Of a stretch of 64,000 nucleotides of DNA, positions 55,532-64,000 are shown in pieces. This DNA is from Methanobrevibacter sp. (lineage in GTDB: Archaea > Methanobacteriota > Methanobacteria > Methanobacteriales > Methanobacteriaceae). How positions within the stretch are numbered: position 1 is the first letter of the stretch; the number at the start of each line of letters is the position of its first letter. Made by a program: the position numbers and the translations under genes. Below the pieces are notes generated by a model. That model ran no database searches, had not been told where the DNA came from, and saw only the letters and a list, made by a program, of their open reading frames with translations. The stretch is taken from the NCBI RefSeq assembly GCF_017427765.1, contig NZ_JAFRSC010000033.1, positions 1 to 64,000 of the forward strand, read 5' to 3'.

Positions 55532-56491
55532 ATGAAGGTTTCTGTTGTAACACCCAATTTCAATGGAGAAAGATTTTTAAAGGCTTTCTTCGAATCCCTT
55601 GACGATGACAGCGAGTGTATAGGTGAGGTAATCATCGTTGATAACGGATCTAGTGACGCCAGTCTTGAATACATTAAGGATAATTCATTTGCTTTTCCTG
55701 TTGAAATCATTGAAAACAGCGAAAATCTCGGTTTTGCGCCTGCCGTAAATCAGGGGATTAAAAAGGCAAAATACGATTATATATTTTCACTGAACAATGA
55801 TACTGAAATTAAGAAAGGATCAATCAAAGAGCTGGTAAAACTGATTTCATCACATGAAGACGTATTTTCAGTTCAGGCCAAAATGCTTCAGTATAAAAAC
55901 AAACAGCTTATTGACGACGTTGGCGATGAATACAATCTTCTTGCATGGACAAAAAAGACAGGTGAAAACCACAGCTCGGATGAGTTTAATGAAGTCAGGG
56001 AAATATTTTCAAGCTGTGCCGGTGCGGCGCTGTATAAAAAATCCATATTGGAAGAGCTTGGAATGTTTGACGATAACTTTTTTGCATACATGGAGGATGT
56101 GGATCTGGCATTAAGGTCAAAAATCAGCGGATATCGCAATTTGTTATGTCCCAAAGCTATTGTATACCATATCGGAAGCGCAACCAGCGGAAGCAGACAC
56201 AACGAGTTTAAGGTTAAGCTGGCTGCCAGAAACAATGTTTGGGTTGTATACAAGAACATTCCGATTCCGTTAAAGATTATAAATTTCATATTCCTGTTTT
56301 TAGGTTTTTTAATCAAATACATATTCTTTTTAAGAAAAGGTTTTGGTTCCGTTTACCTTTCAGGTATCAGGGAAGGTTTATCCACCAGAGATAAAATCAC
56401 CAAAACAGAATTCAAATCGAAAAATACAAAAAACTATTTAAAAATTGAGTATAGATTAATTATTAACACCATTAAATTTTTAAAAAGGTAA
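55532..56491 (+). CDS. GT2 glycosyltransferase, rhamnosyltransferase-like
   Basis: 319 residues from ATG 55532. VSVVTPNFNGERFLKAFFESL, VDNGSSDASLE, SENLGFAPAVNQGI, the SLNNDTEI metal site near 90 and FFAYMEDVDLALRSKISGY near 185 are those of the WbbL/RfbF-type rhamnosyl- and related transferases. A hydrophobic segment (~245-265) suggests membrane attachment. With dTDP-rhamnose genes nearby, rhamnose transfer is plausible. It begins just after the previous gene's stop. Confidence 0.85.
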   Translation: MKVSVVTPNFNGERFLKAFFESLDDDSECIGEVIIVDNGSSDASLEYIKDNSFAFPVEIIENSENLGFAPAVNQGIKKAKYDYIFSLNNDTEIKKGSIKELVKLISSHEDVFSVQAKMLQYKNKQLIDDVGDEYNLLAWTKKTGENHSSDEFNEVREIFSSCAGAALYKKSILEELGMFDDNFFAYMEDVDLALRSKISGYRNLLCPKAIVYHIGSATSGSRHNEFKVKLAARNNVWVVYKNIPIPLKIINFIFLFLGFLIKYIFFLRKGFGSVYLSGIREGLSTRDKITKTEFKSKNTKNYLKIEYRLIINTIKFLKR

Positions 56492-56494
56492 AGC

Positions 56495-57352
56495 ATGAAT
56501 CTTTCAGTCGTTATAGTAAACTATCGGACATTTGACCTGACAAGGGACACAATCAATTCAATTTTTAAATATTCCTATCCCTTCAGCCATGAAATTATCG
56601 TCGTTGATAATGCATCCGGCGATGACAGTTTGGACAGATTGAAGGATTACTTTGCAGATAAGGTGAAATTCATCGCTTCAGATGAAAACAGGGGTTTTGC
56701 AGCAGGCAACAACCTGGCTTTAAAAGAGGCAAAAGGCGATTATGTACTGCTTTTGAATTCAGACACTGTCGTTTGGGAAAATACTCTTGAAGACATTTAC
56801 AGTTATATGGAAAGCCATGATGATGTCGGAGCATGCGGCTGCAGGGTTCGCCTTGAAGACGGTGAGCTTGACAAGGCCTGCAAAAGGACATTTCCGAATG
56901 TGAAAAACTCATTTTTCAGACTGTTCCACATTCCAACCAAAAGCAAGGACGACAACTATAACCTCACAGACCTGCCTGACGGAGAGGTCTATGAAATCGA
57001 TTGTCTTACCGGTGCGTTCATGTTCATGAGAAAAAAGGCGTTGGATGAAGTCGGTTTTCTTGACGAGACATTTTTCATGTACGGTGAAGACATTGATTTG
57101 TGCTACAGGATAAAAAATGCCGGATGGAAGATTGTCTATTACGGCAAATCATCCATAACTCATTTTAAGGGCTCAAGCAGTAAGAAACAAAAAAACAAGC
57201 TGATTTATGAATTTTACCGTGCAATGTATATTTATTATAAAAAACATCATGCGGGAGAATCTTCATTTATTGTAAATATCATTGTTTATATTGGAATTGC
57301 CGTTTTATGCGTTTTAAAGCTGTTTTTAAATTTATTTAAAAATAAAAGTTAA
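56495..57352 (+). CDS. GT2 glycosyltransferase (WbbL-like)
   Basis: 285 residues. SVVIVNYRTFDLTRDTINSIF, VDNASGDDSLD, SDENRGFAAGNNLAL, LLNSDTVVWE (metal site near 88) and FFMYGEDIDLCYRIKNAGW near 190 are complete, with a C-terminal hydrophobic helix. It is closely related to the preceding gene and likely acts next in the same chain. SD AAAGGT precedes the ATG. Confidence 0.87.
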   Translation: MNLSVVIVNYRTFDLTRDTINSIFKYSYPFSHEIIVVDNASGDDSLDRLKDYFADKVKFIASDENRGFAAGNNLALKEAKGDYVLLLNSDTVVWENTLEDIYSYMESHDDVGACGCRVRLEDGELDKACKRTFPNVKNSFFRLFHIPTKSKDDNYNLTDLPDGEVYEIDCLTGAFMFMRKKALDEVGFLDETFFMYGEDIDLCYRIKNAGWKIVYYGKSSITHFKGSSSKKQKNKLIYEFYRAMYIYYKKHHAGESSFIVNIIVYIGIAVLCVLKLFLNLFKNKS

Positions 57353-57401
57353 ATAATATATCAACCTATATTATAATTAAAACTAGTTTTTGGTAATTAC
57401 T

Positions 57402-58805
57402 ATGATAAAGGAAAATCAACGGTTATTGAATATAGTGCTGGTATTGCTCGATGTTTTAGTCGTAATGCTTGCTCTTATTTGTTCATTCTGGTTGAGGTTT
57501 GATACAACAATTTTTGGTCCGATTGGAGGCCATTTGGGCTTTTTCAGCTATCTTTTATTTTTAGTATTTGCCGTAATTCCCACTTATCTGGTTTTATACT
57601 TTGCTTTTGGATTATATAAGCCCCGCAGAACTTATAAGAATATTTTCTCAGAGGCAACCCAGATTATCAAGGTAAATATAGTTGCTTTTTTCGTTTTGGT
57701 TTCTATATTGTTTATCATTAATCAGCCTGATTTTTCAAGGATTCTTCTTTTCCTTTTGGCGATAATCGGAGCGTTTTTCGGAATCATCGAGAGATTTGTC
57801 GTGAGAAGCTTTTTGAGAAAAATCAGAATAAACAACAGAAACCTGAAGCATATCCTAATAGTCGGTGATAATGATCTTGCATTTTCCTTTGCAAGAAAGA
57901 TTAAGGAAAATCCTTATCTGGGCTTTTCTGTAAGCGGTTTTCTGGGAAGATCAATACATGTCGGAAATGAAATAGCCGGAAGTAAGGTGATAGGCTCTTT
58001 TAAGGATTTGGATGAAATACTTGAAACCCATAACTTTGACAGGGTCGTTCTGGCGATTCCTTTGAAATATTATTATAAGATCAATGAACTTGTGGAAAGC
58101 TGTGAAAGGGTTGGAATCAAGGCGGAAATCATTCCGGACTACATCAGATATTTCCCGGCACAGCCTTCAGTTGACATGATTGAGGATATTCCAATCATCA
58201 ACATCCGTTACGTTCCGCTGGACGATGAATTCAATAAGTTTTTGAAATATACTTCAGATTACATAATATCAATCATTGCAATTATCATCACATCACCTAT
58301 CATGCTGATAACCGCAATTGCAATCAAACTGACATCAAGAGGTCCTATCATATTCAAGCAGGAAAGGATAGGCCATAACGGTAAGCCGTTTAAGATGTAC
58401 AAGTTTCGAAGTATGAAGGTTCAGGATTCGAATGAGGAAAAATCCGAATGGACCACAAAAGACGATCCCCGCAAAACAAAAGTCGGGAATTTTATCAGAA
58501 GAACTAGTATTGATGAATTGCCTCAGTTTTTCAATGTTTTAAAAGGAGATATGAGTGTTGTAGGTCCGAGACCTGAAAGACCTTACTTTGTTGACCAGTT
58601 CAAGAAAACCATTCCAAAATATATGGTCAAACACCAGGTAAGGCCGGGAATAACCGGTTGGGCTCAAATACATGGTTGCCGTGGAGATACATCAATCAAT
58701 AAACGTATAGAATATGATATCGAGTACGTAGAAAATTGGCACATGGGTTTGGATTTGGCTATAATGATTAAAACAGCATTAAAGAAAAATCCTAACGCAT
58801 ATTAG
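57402..58805 (+). CDS. polyprenyl-phosphate sugar phosphotransferase (WbaP/PglC family)
   Basis: 467 residues from ATG 57402. Four N-terminal membrane segments (~8-30, 40-68, 85-105, 110-130), a Rossmann-like middle (HILIVGDNDLAFSFARKI) and the C-terminal bacterial sugar transferase domain with one more helix (~280-305), KFRSMKVQDS, ELPQFFNVLKGDMSVVGPRPERPYF and HQVRPGITGWAQ. It puts the first sugar-phosphate on the lipid carrier, so it is the initiating enzyme of the pathway made by this cluster. It starts a separate transcript with a TATA-like element near 57350. Confidence 0.93.
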   Translation: MIKENQRLLNIVLVLLDVLVVMLALICSFWLRFDTTIFGPIGGHLGFFSYLLFLVFAVIPTYLVLYFAFGLYKPRRTYKNIFSEATQIIKVNIVAFFVLVSILFIINQPDFSRILLFLLAIIGAFFGIIERFVVRSFLRKIRINNRNLKHILIVGDNDLAFSFARKIKENPYLGFSVSGFLGRSIHVGNEIAGSKVIGSFKDLDEILETHNFDRVVLAIPLKYYYKINELVESCERVGIKAEIIPDYIRYFPAQPSVDMIEDIPIINIRYVPLDDEFNKFLKYTSDYIISIIAIIITSPIMLITAIAIKLTSRGPIIFKQERIGHNGKPFKMYKFRSMKVQDSNEEKSEWTTKDDPRKTKVGNFIRRTSIDELPQFFNVLKGDMSVVGPRPERPYFVDQFKKTIPKYMVKHQVRPGITGWAQIHGCRGDTSINKRIEYDIEYVENWHMGLDLAIMIKTALKKNPNAY

Positions 58806-58900
58806 CTGCCTGCACATTTTCACATTTTCACACTTTGGCTAACTTTATAAAAAATATTTTTCATATTAAGGGTATCGATTACTTTTCAAATGCTCTCTCT

Positions 58901-58914
58901 AATACTTTATATAA
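58901..58914 (+). promoter_or_regulatory. promoter of the RPA gene
   Basis: AATACTTTATATAAG includes the TATA box CTTTATATA (58905-58913), about 48 bases before the RPA ATG. A CACATTTT direct repeat lies further upstream (58810-58830). Confidence 0.45.
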
Positions 58915-58960
58915 GGTTTAGTGATAAAATTATAATTAACTTTTCTATGAGGGGTTTGGT

Positions 58961-61621
58961 ATGCAAGAAGAAATTTTACAATTATACGAAAAAATCAAAG
59001 ATCAGCTTTCCGAAGAAGAGTTTAACGCTGAAATTGAAGAATTACGCGAAAATTACAGTGATATAGGATTTATGGATGATATAGACCTTGCACGTATGAT
59101 TTTGGAAAATCATGGTGTTGATGTTAAAGATATAAATTCAACATCCCAAAAAGATTCTTCACCAGAAGCAAACATTGCTGAAATTCAGGAAAGTGATGAT
59201 TCTCAAGAAACTGAAAAATTAACAATGACTGATGAAATAAGAGAATTTTACTCTAAAGTTGAGGATAAAGTCAGTGAAGAACAATTTTTAGAGCGTATGG
59301 AACAATTTAAAGATGACAATTCTGAAATTTCATTTATGGGACCTGTTGACTTTGCTAAAATGGTCGTAAGCGAATTGGAAGACAAGGAAGAGGAAGTTGA
59401 AGTAATATCCGAAAGACCTGAAAATGCCGATAAATTTATCAAAGACCTTGAAGACGGCAGCAAGGACGTATCAGTTTCAGGCAGAGTAATATCCATTTCA
59501 AATAAAAGATCATTTAAGACCCGTAAAGGTAAAGAGGGTGAAGTCTGTAATGTGGAGCTTCAGGACAATACCGGAACCATGAGATGTGTTTTCTGGACTC
59601 AAAACATGCCTCTTTTAAAGAAATTCAAGGAAGGCGATGTAATTGAAATCAAAGGCACTGATATCAAAGACGGTTTTTCAGGTCTGGAAGCTACCTTAAG
59701 GCCAAGATCAACTATTGTCCATATAGAAGACGACGCTTCAAGGTTCCCGGAATATAAAGAAACAATCACTGATATTGCTGATATTAAGCCTGAAACCAAA
59801 GTAAATATTATAGCAAGAATCCTCAGAATTCCAACCATAAGAAGCTATGAGAAAAACGGAAAGCAAGGTAAAGTGGCTTCCCTTGAGCTGCAGGATGCAA
59901 CCGGTAAGGTTACATACACTTTATGGAACAAAAACGTTGAATTAATTGAAAAATTAAAATTGGAAGATGGAGATACCGTTAAAATTCTTGCAGCACAGGC
60001 CCGTGAAAGATTAAACAGAGACGGCGAAGCCGAACTTTCTTTAACTCATTGGGATGGAAGAATAATTAAAGGCGATTATGACGTTCCTGAAATTGTACAG
60101 GAATTTTCACAAATCGGCGATTTAAGCGAACAGAAGGATGTTTCAATCAAAGGGGTTGTCGTCAGACTTCAGGACATTAAAACATTTTTAAGAAAAAAAG
60201 ACAACACAGAAGGAAGATTGAGAAACTTCGACGTTGGCGACTCAACCGGTTCAATAAGAGTCACAGTTTGGGGTGATGATACAGCATTGCCAATAAATAA
60301 AGGTGATATAATAAAGATTATCGGTGGTGATGTTCGCTTTGACGAATACACCGAAACCGGATATTCCATGAACACCAATTTCAATACCCAAATAACAATC
60401 AACCCTGAAAATTTAACAATCGAAGAGTTGGATGAATTTGAAGCTATCAAAGAACAGTTAAGACCTGTTCCTATAGGCAGCATTGCCGAAATTGATGATG
60501 AAGGAAAAGAAATCGACGTCATCGGAAGAATCCTTTCAGTAAATGACATCAATGAATTCCAGCGTGACGACGGAAGTGTAGGAATTGTCCGTTCAGTCAT
60601 GTTTGCTGATGAATCAGGTAAGGTACAGCTATCCTTCTGGAATGAAAGAGCCCAGGAGGAATATGTTGTCGGAGATGCATACCAAATTGAAAATGCAAGA
60701 ACAAGACTTGGAATGATGAGCGTTGACTTGAACATTGGAGGAAACTCAAGAGTTATCAAACTGTCCGAAGAACAGGCTTCCGCAATGTTTATACCTGAGC
60801 TGTCCACTTTGGAAAAAACCATCTACAATCCTAAAAAGATTGAAGACCTTGATGAAGATGAAGAAGACACAATCATTATCGGTAGAATAATCGAAATCAA
60901 TGAAGTACGTGAATTTGACAGGGACACAGGCGATTCAGGCCACGTAAGAAATATTGAAATTGCTGATGATACAGGAACTATCAGAGTGGCGTTATGGGAT
61001 AAGGATGCCCTTAAAGAAAGACAAATCGGCGATGGAATCAAACTTCAAAATCCACGTTTGGCACTGAATATGGATAACCGCCTTGAAGCTAATGTATCCA
61101 GAGCCACTACAGTTCTTGAACCTAGCGAAGCGGAACTTGAAAAATTACCTTCAATCGATGAGTTGATGGAAGCAATCTATGTTCCAAAAACCATTGAATC
61201 ATTATATGAAGATGACACCAATGTCTGTGTTACCGGAACAATAAAAAGTGTAAGTCCTGAAAGAGTAATTCTTAAAAAATGTCCTAACTGCAGATCAACT
61301 GTTGAAGAGACAATTGACGAATATATCTGTGACAACTGCGGACACACATTTGACGAACCGGATTATCTCCTTATGGTTCCTACAAGAATCGAAGATGACA
61401 CAGGCGATATTCAGGTTACTTTCTTTGACAAGTTAGCAGAAGAGCTTATTGGAATGAAAAAAGAAGAAATCATTAGTCTTATCGAAGACGGTTACAGTAT
61501 TGAAGATAAATTAGAAGATTTAAACGGTTTAACTGTTGAAATTATAGCTAATGTTAGTTTTGATGAATATAATGAAGAAAATAGGCTTAGTCCTAAGAAA
61601 ATCTTAAACAAATATTTTTAA
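58961..61621 (+). CDS. replication protein A, multi-OB single-strand DNA-binding protein
   Basis: 886 residues. Two related helical modules of ~55 residues come first (1-60 and ~85-145, both with 'FYxKVxDxxSEEQF...SFMGxVDxA' features). At least four OB folds follow (~160-260, 270-375, 390-490, 510-605, 630-720), each with a 'LQDxTGxxxxxxW' strand, and a four-Cys zinc finger (CPNCRS...CDNCGHTF) near 773-795 leads into a last OB fold. It coats single-stranded DNA in replication and repair. Longer than M. jannaschii-type RPA. SD GAGGGG precedes the ATG. radA follows 22 bases on. Confidence 0.93.
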   Translation: MQEEILQLYEKIKDQLSEEEFNAEIEELRENYSDIGFMDDIDLARMILENHGVDVKDINSTSQKDSSPEANIAEIQESDDSQETEKLTMTDEIREFYSKVEDKVSEEQFLERMEQFKDDNSEISFMGPVDFAKMVVSELEDKEEEVEVISERPENADKFIKDLEDGSKDVSVSGRVISISNKRSFKTRKGKEGEVCNVELQDNTGTMRCVFWTQNMPLLKKFKEGDVIEIKGTDIKDGFSGLEATLRPRSTIVHIEDDASRFPEYKETITDIADIKPETKVNIIARILRIPTIRSYEKNGKQGKVASLELQDATGKVTYTLWNKNVELIEKLKLEDGDTVKILAAQARERLNRDGEAELSLTHWDGRIIKGDYDVPEIVQEFSQIGDLSEQKDVSIKGVVVRLQDIKTFLRKKDNTEGRLRNFDVGDSTGSIRVTVWGDDTALPINKGDIIKIIGGDVRFDEYTETGYSMNTNFNTQITINPENLTIEELDEFEAIKEQLRPVPIGSIAEIDDEGKEIDVIGRILSVNDINEFQRDDGSVGIVRSVMFADESGKVQLSFWNERAQEEYVVGDAYQIENARTRLGMMSVDLNIGGNSRVIKLSEEQASAMFIPELSTLEKTIYNPKKIEDLDEDEEDTIIIGRIIEINEVREFDRDTGDSGHVRNIEIADDTGTIRVALWDKDALKERQIGDGIKLQNPRLALNMDNRLEANVSRATTVLEPSEAELEKLPSIDELMEAIYVPKTIESLYEDDTNVCVTGTIKSVSPERVILKKCPNCRSTVEETIDEYICDNCGHTFDEPDYLLMVPTRIEDDTGDIQVTFFDKLAEELIGMKKEEIISLIEDGYSIEDKLEDLNGLTVEIIANVSFDEYNEENRLSPKKILNKYF

Positions 61622-61643
61622 ATAAACAAAAGGAATGATTATT

Positions 61644-62579
61644 ATGGTAGAATTAGCAGATTTACCAGGTGTTGGTGAAAAAACAGCAGAAAAATTAAAA
61701 GACGCAGGTTTTGCTGATATGATGAGATTAGCTACCGCTACTCCAAAGGAATTATCAGTTAAAGCTGAAATTGGTGAAGGTGTTGCTGAAAAGGTTATTG
61801 AAGCTGCACGTAGAGCTGAAAACATTGATTTCGAAACAGCTTTGGAAGTCGATGAAAGAAGAAAAGATGTAGGTCACATCACTGTCGGCAGTCAGGAATT
61901 CAACGATTTGATTGGTGGCGGAATCGAAACTCAATCAATTACTGAAGTATTCGGGGAATTCGGATCTGGTAAAAGTCAGATTTCCCATGAATTGGCTGTA
62001 ACTGTTCAATTGCCAGAAGAGCTCGGCGGTCTTGATGGAGAATGTGTATTTGTTGATACCGAAAACACTTTCCGTCCTGAAAGGGTAAGACAAATTGCTG
62101 AAGGTTTTGATTTGGATGTTGAACAGGTATTAAGCAGAATCCACGTTGCACGTGCTTTTAACTCTGCTCATCAGATATTGATGGTTGATAAAATCAATGA
62201 ACTTATTCAAAGCGGAGCCAATATCAGATTGGTAATTGTTGATTCATTAATGGCTCACTTCAGAGCAGAATATGTTGGAAGAGAGTCTTTAGCTGTAAGA
62301 CAGCAAAAATTAAACCAACATTTACATTCACTTCAGCAAATTGCAAACACATATAATGTTGCAGTTTTCCTTACAAACCAGGTTCAGGCTAAACCTGATT
62401 CATTTTTCGGAAGTCCTACAAAAGCTATCGGTGGTCACGTTTTAGGTCACGCTTCAACTTACAGAATCTGGCTTAAAAAAGGATTGGCAGGTAAAAGAAT
62501 TGCACGTTTAGTCGATTCACCTCATTTGCCTGAAGGAGAATGTGTATTTAAAATTACTAGCGAAGGTATCGTTAGCTAA
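61644..62579 (+). CDS. radA: RadA recombinase
   Basis: 311 residues from ATG 61644 (AAAGGAATG upstream; ATG 61635 is the alternative). Helix-hairpin-helix N-terminal domain ([18 protein letters not shown]), Walker [14 protein letters not shown] near 108, Walker [12 protein letters not shown] near 204, and [16 protein letters not shown]-type L2 region near 240. It performs strand exchange in homologous recombination. Directly after rpa, its functional partner. Confidence 0.96.
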   Translation: MVELADLPGVGEKTAEKLKDAGFADMMRLATATPKELSVKAEIGEGVAEKVIEAARRAENIDFETALEVDERRKDVGHITVGSQEFNDLIGGGIETQSITEVFGEFGSGKSQISHELAVTVQLPEELGGLDGECVFVDTENTFRPERVRQIAEGFDLDVEQVLSRIHVARAFNSAHQILMVDKINELIQSGANIRLVIVDSLMAHFRAEYVGRESLAVRQQKLNQHLHSLQQIANTYNVAVFLTNQVQAKPDSFFGSPTKAIGGHVLGHASTYRIWLKKGLAGKRIARLVDSPHLPEGECVFKITSEGIVS

Positions 62580-62632
62580 TTTTATTTTTTCTTTTTTTAA
62601 TTTTATATATTGCAAAATTCATAATTTAGTGT

Positions 62633-63538
62633 ATGAATGCAATAGAAACTACTATTTTATCCATTATTCTTATGATTGGTTTGGGATATTTTCTCAAGCG
62701 AATCGATTTTTTATCCCAAAAAGACATTGATCCATTCAATAAAATAGTAATGTACATTCTATTGCCATGTATGATTTTTAATGCGCTTTACAGCGCTGAT
62801 TTATCTTTAATTCCAAAATTGGGAATATTGCCTTTTGTTGTTTTAGCATCTTCTATAGTGACAGGTACAATTTCATATATTATCTTAAAGCAGCTGAAGC
62901 TTGATGATAAAAAATTATGGTCGGTTCTTGTCACTGTAATGATAGCTAACACTGGTTTTATGGGCTATCCCGTCAATTTAGGAATTTTTGGCCAGACTGG
63001 TTTTTTAAGGGCAATATTTTGTGATATTGCCACATTAGCTATATTTCTGCTTTTGTCCTTTGTTCTGGCTTTAAAATTCGGAGGAACTGTAAAGACTGCT
63101 GTTAGAAAGATTGCATTTTTCCCGTCTCTGTGGGCGGTGATTTTGGGGATACTGTTCAATTGGTTCAACATTCCGATAGGACCTGTTTTAGTAAATACAG
63201 TTAATTATCTCGGTCAGGGTGCAATTCCTTTAATCATGATTGCTTTGGGTTTATCTATTGACTTTTCTGCTCTGTCCAGAAGCAAAGCCATGATAGCATT
63301 TACGTCAGTTATGAAACTGGCATTCTTTCCGGCTGTAGCTTTATTTGTTGCTAATTTTTTAGGTCTCGTTAGCCTTGAACATACAGTAAGTGTTGTTGAA
63401 GCAGCAATGCCATCAGGAATGATGTCTCTTCTTCTTGCAATTACCTACAATCTCGATTTTGAACTGACATCGGACTGCATATTAATCAACACTGTAATCT
63501 CTTTGATTACACTACCTGCAATTATCATGCTATTGTAG
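62633..63538 (+). CDS. AEC family membrane transporter
   Basis: 301 residues with ten hydrophobic segments and the family's two inverted halves; NTGFMGYPVNLGIFGQTG near 103 and MPSGMMSLLLAITYNLDFELTSDCI near 262 are typical of auxin-efflux-carrier/malonate-type permeases. Substrate unknown, likely an organic acid. A TATA-like TTTTATATATT ends about 25 bases before the ATG and no SD is visible, so it may be leaderless. Confidence 0.86.
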   Translation: MNAIETTILSIILMIGLGYFLKRIDFLSQKDIDPFNKIVMYILLPCMIFNALYSADLSLIPKLGILPFVVLASSIVTGTISYIILKQLKLDDKKLWSVLVTVMIANTGFMGYPVNLGIFGQTGFLRAIFCDIATLAIFLLLSFVLALKFGGTVKTAVRKIAFFPSLWAVILGILFNWFNIPIGPVLVNTVNYLGQGAIPLIMIALGLSIDFSALSRSKAMIAFTSVMKLAFFPAVALFVANFLGLVSLEHTVSVVEAAMPSGMMSLLLAITYNLDFELTSDCILINTVISLITLPAIIMLL

Positions 63539-63706
63539 GTAAAAATCGCATTTTTTATCCTAACCTAAATTTATCATTTCATAAAATACAAATTATTTAT
63601 CTTTATTTGAAATAATAAGCCTTAATTATTCTTTTTTTAATCTACTAAGTAATTTTAATCAATATTTTTTTTCATCATATATAAACTTTACTCTAATACT
63701 TCATAA

Positions 63707-63720
63707 GAAACCTTTAAATA
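63707..63720 (+). promoter_or_regulatory. promoter of hdrA
   Basis: GAAACCTTTAAATA is a BRE (GAAACC) followed by TATA (TTTAAATA). Start near 63745 gives a leader of about 95 bases. In the leader area ATTAG-TATAT-CTAAT (63736-63750) can form a small hairpin, and AAGGTGA is the ribosome site before ATG 63839. The rest of the 63539-63838 spacer is AT-rich without a gene. Confidence 0.55.
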
Positions 63721-63838
63721 TGTGTATTTACTACATTAGTATATCTAATACTATGTAAAATTTTACTAACTATTTTTGAAAATTGCAATTTTTTATATAT
63801 ATTAGATATTTTTCACGACTTGTACAAGGTGAATTAAT

Positions 63839-64000
63839 ATGGCAGAAGAAATAAATAATAACGAAGAATTAAGGATCGGTGTTTACGTCTGTCACTGCGG
63901 TGTAAACGTAGGTGGAGTCGTAGACTGTCCAGATGTAGCAGAATATGCTAAGACCTTACCAAACGTAGTCCACGCAACTGACTACAAGTACATGTGTTCC
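63839..64000 (+). CDS. hdrA: heterodisulfide reductase subunit A (HdrA), N-terminal part
   Basis: 54 residues run to the window edge: [38 protein letters not shown]... The [14 protein letters not shown] motif is the N-terminal Fe-S binding part of HdrA of electron-bifurcating CoB-CoM heterodisulfide reductase. AAGGTGA stands eight bases before ATG 63839. The gene is cut by the border; hdrBC and mvh genes are not visible. The strong promoter and leader agree with a central methanogenesis gene. Confidence 0.93.
   Translation, partial: MAEEINNNEELRIGVYVCHCGVNVGGVVDCPDVAEYAKTLPNVVHATDYKYMCS

Noticed and set aside
1-64000. tRNA and rRNA genes
   Set aside because: I looked in all spacers for a GGTTCRAATCC-type T arm with a matching acceptor stem and saw none; spacers are too AT-rich. 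A tRNAscan run would settle this.
1-64000. Complete insertion sequences or prophage genes
   Set aside because: No transposase, integrase or phage structural gene was recognised; only the small Rpn-like remnant near 5.5 kb hints at mobile DNA.

Overview
The window looks like the chromosome of a host-associated, low-GC methanogen of the order Methanobacteriales, most likely Methanobrevibacter or a close relative. The basis is the gene content: an archaeal histone, Orc1/Cdc6, RadA, a long RPA, DNA polymerase D small subunit, heterodisulfide reductase HdrA, methanogenesis marker protein 11, cobamide and F430 genes, a giant secreted beta-helix adhesin-like protein, very AT-rich spacers and many GTG/TTG starts. 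I ran no database search; the genus is inferred from gene content.

Layout. 1-5,040: an orphan JAMM-motif protein, gatA, a CobB-like amidotransferase with reversed domain order, and ribB. 5,091-5,217 is a clear FMN riboswitch on the minus strand in front of ribB; CTP-dependent riboflavin kinase (ribK) follows, with a small broken remnant between them. 6,075-6,957: an ADP-ribosyltransferase-like gene overlapping a small unknown partner. 7,139-12,347: fumarate reductase tfrA, deoxyadenosine deaminase dadD, histone, hisG, pyrB. 12,340-14,155: orc1/cdc6 and a replication origin with at least six ORB-type repeats. 14,155-27,066: cobamide genes (cbiB, cbiG, cbiH), F420-related fucA, polB, a PhoU/TrkA-C protein with an MgtE transporter, two pilin-like Cys/His-rich proteins and two His-rich metal chelatases. 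27,346-33,219: the adhesin. 33,293-47,044: thiL, a radical-SAM protein, DUF2264, leuC-leuD-leuB, a 34-residue membrane peptide, ribH, marker 11, a glycosyltransferase, Tex, double-domain PurE and a UbiD-type decarboxylase.

47,066-58,805 is a cell-surface polysaccharide region: wecC, the dTDP-rhamnose genes rfbD/A/C/B, a CDP-glycerol-type polymerase, three GT2 glycosyltransferases and a polyprenyl-phosphate sugar transferase. Inside it, translationally coupled to rfbD, sits a secreted barnase with all catalytic residues followed by a barstar. This is the best candidate for an under-described system: an archaeal ribonuclease effector/immunity pair carried in a surface-sugar operon. Two operator-like palindromes lie in the promoter of the next gene, rfbA. 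The window ends with rpa, radA, an AEC transporter and the start of hdrA.

Functional links. ribB, ribH and ribK lie in one window, with the riboswitch giving FMN feedback. cbiB/G/H, the chelatases and the CobB-like protein point to tetrapyrrole (cobamide/F430) synthesis. orc1, polB, rpa, radA and the origin form a replication and repair set spread over the window.
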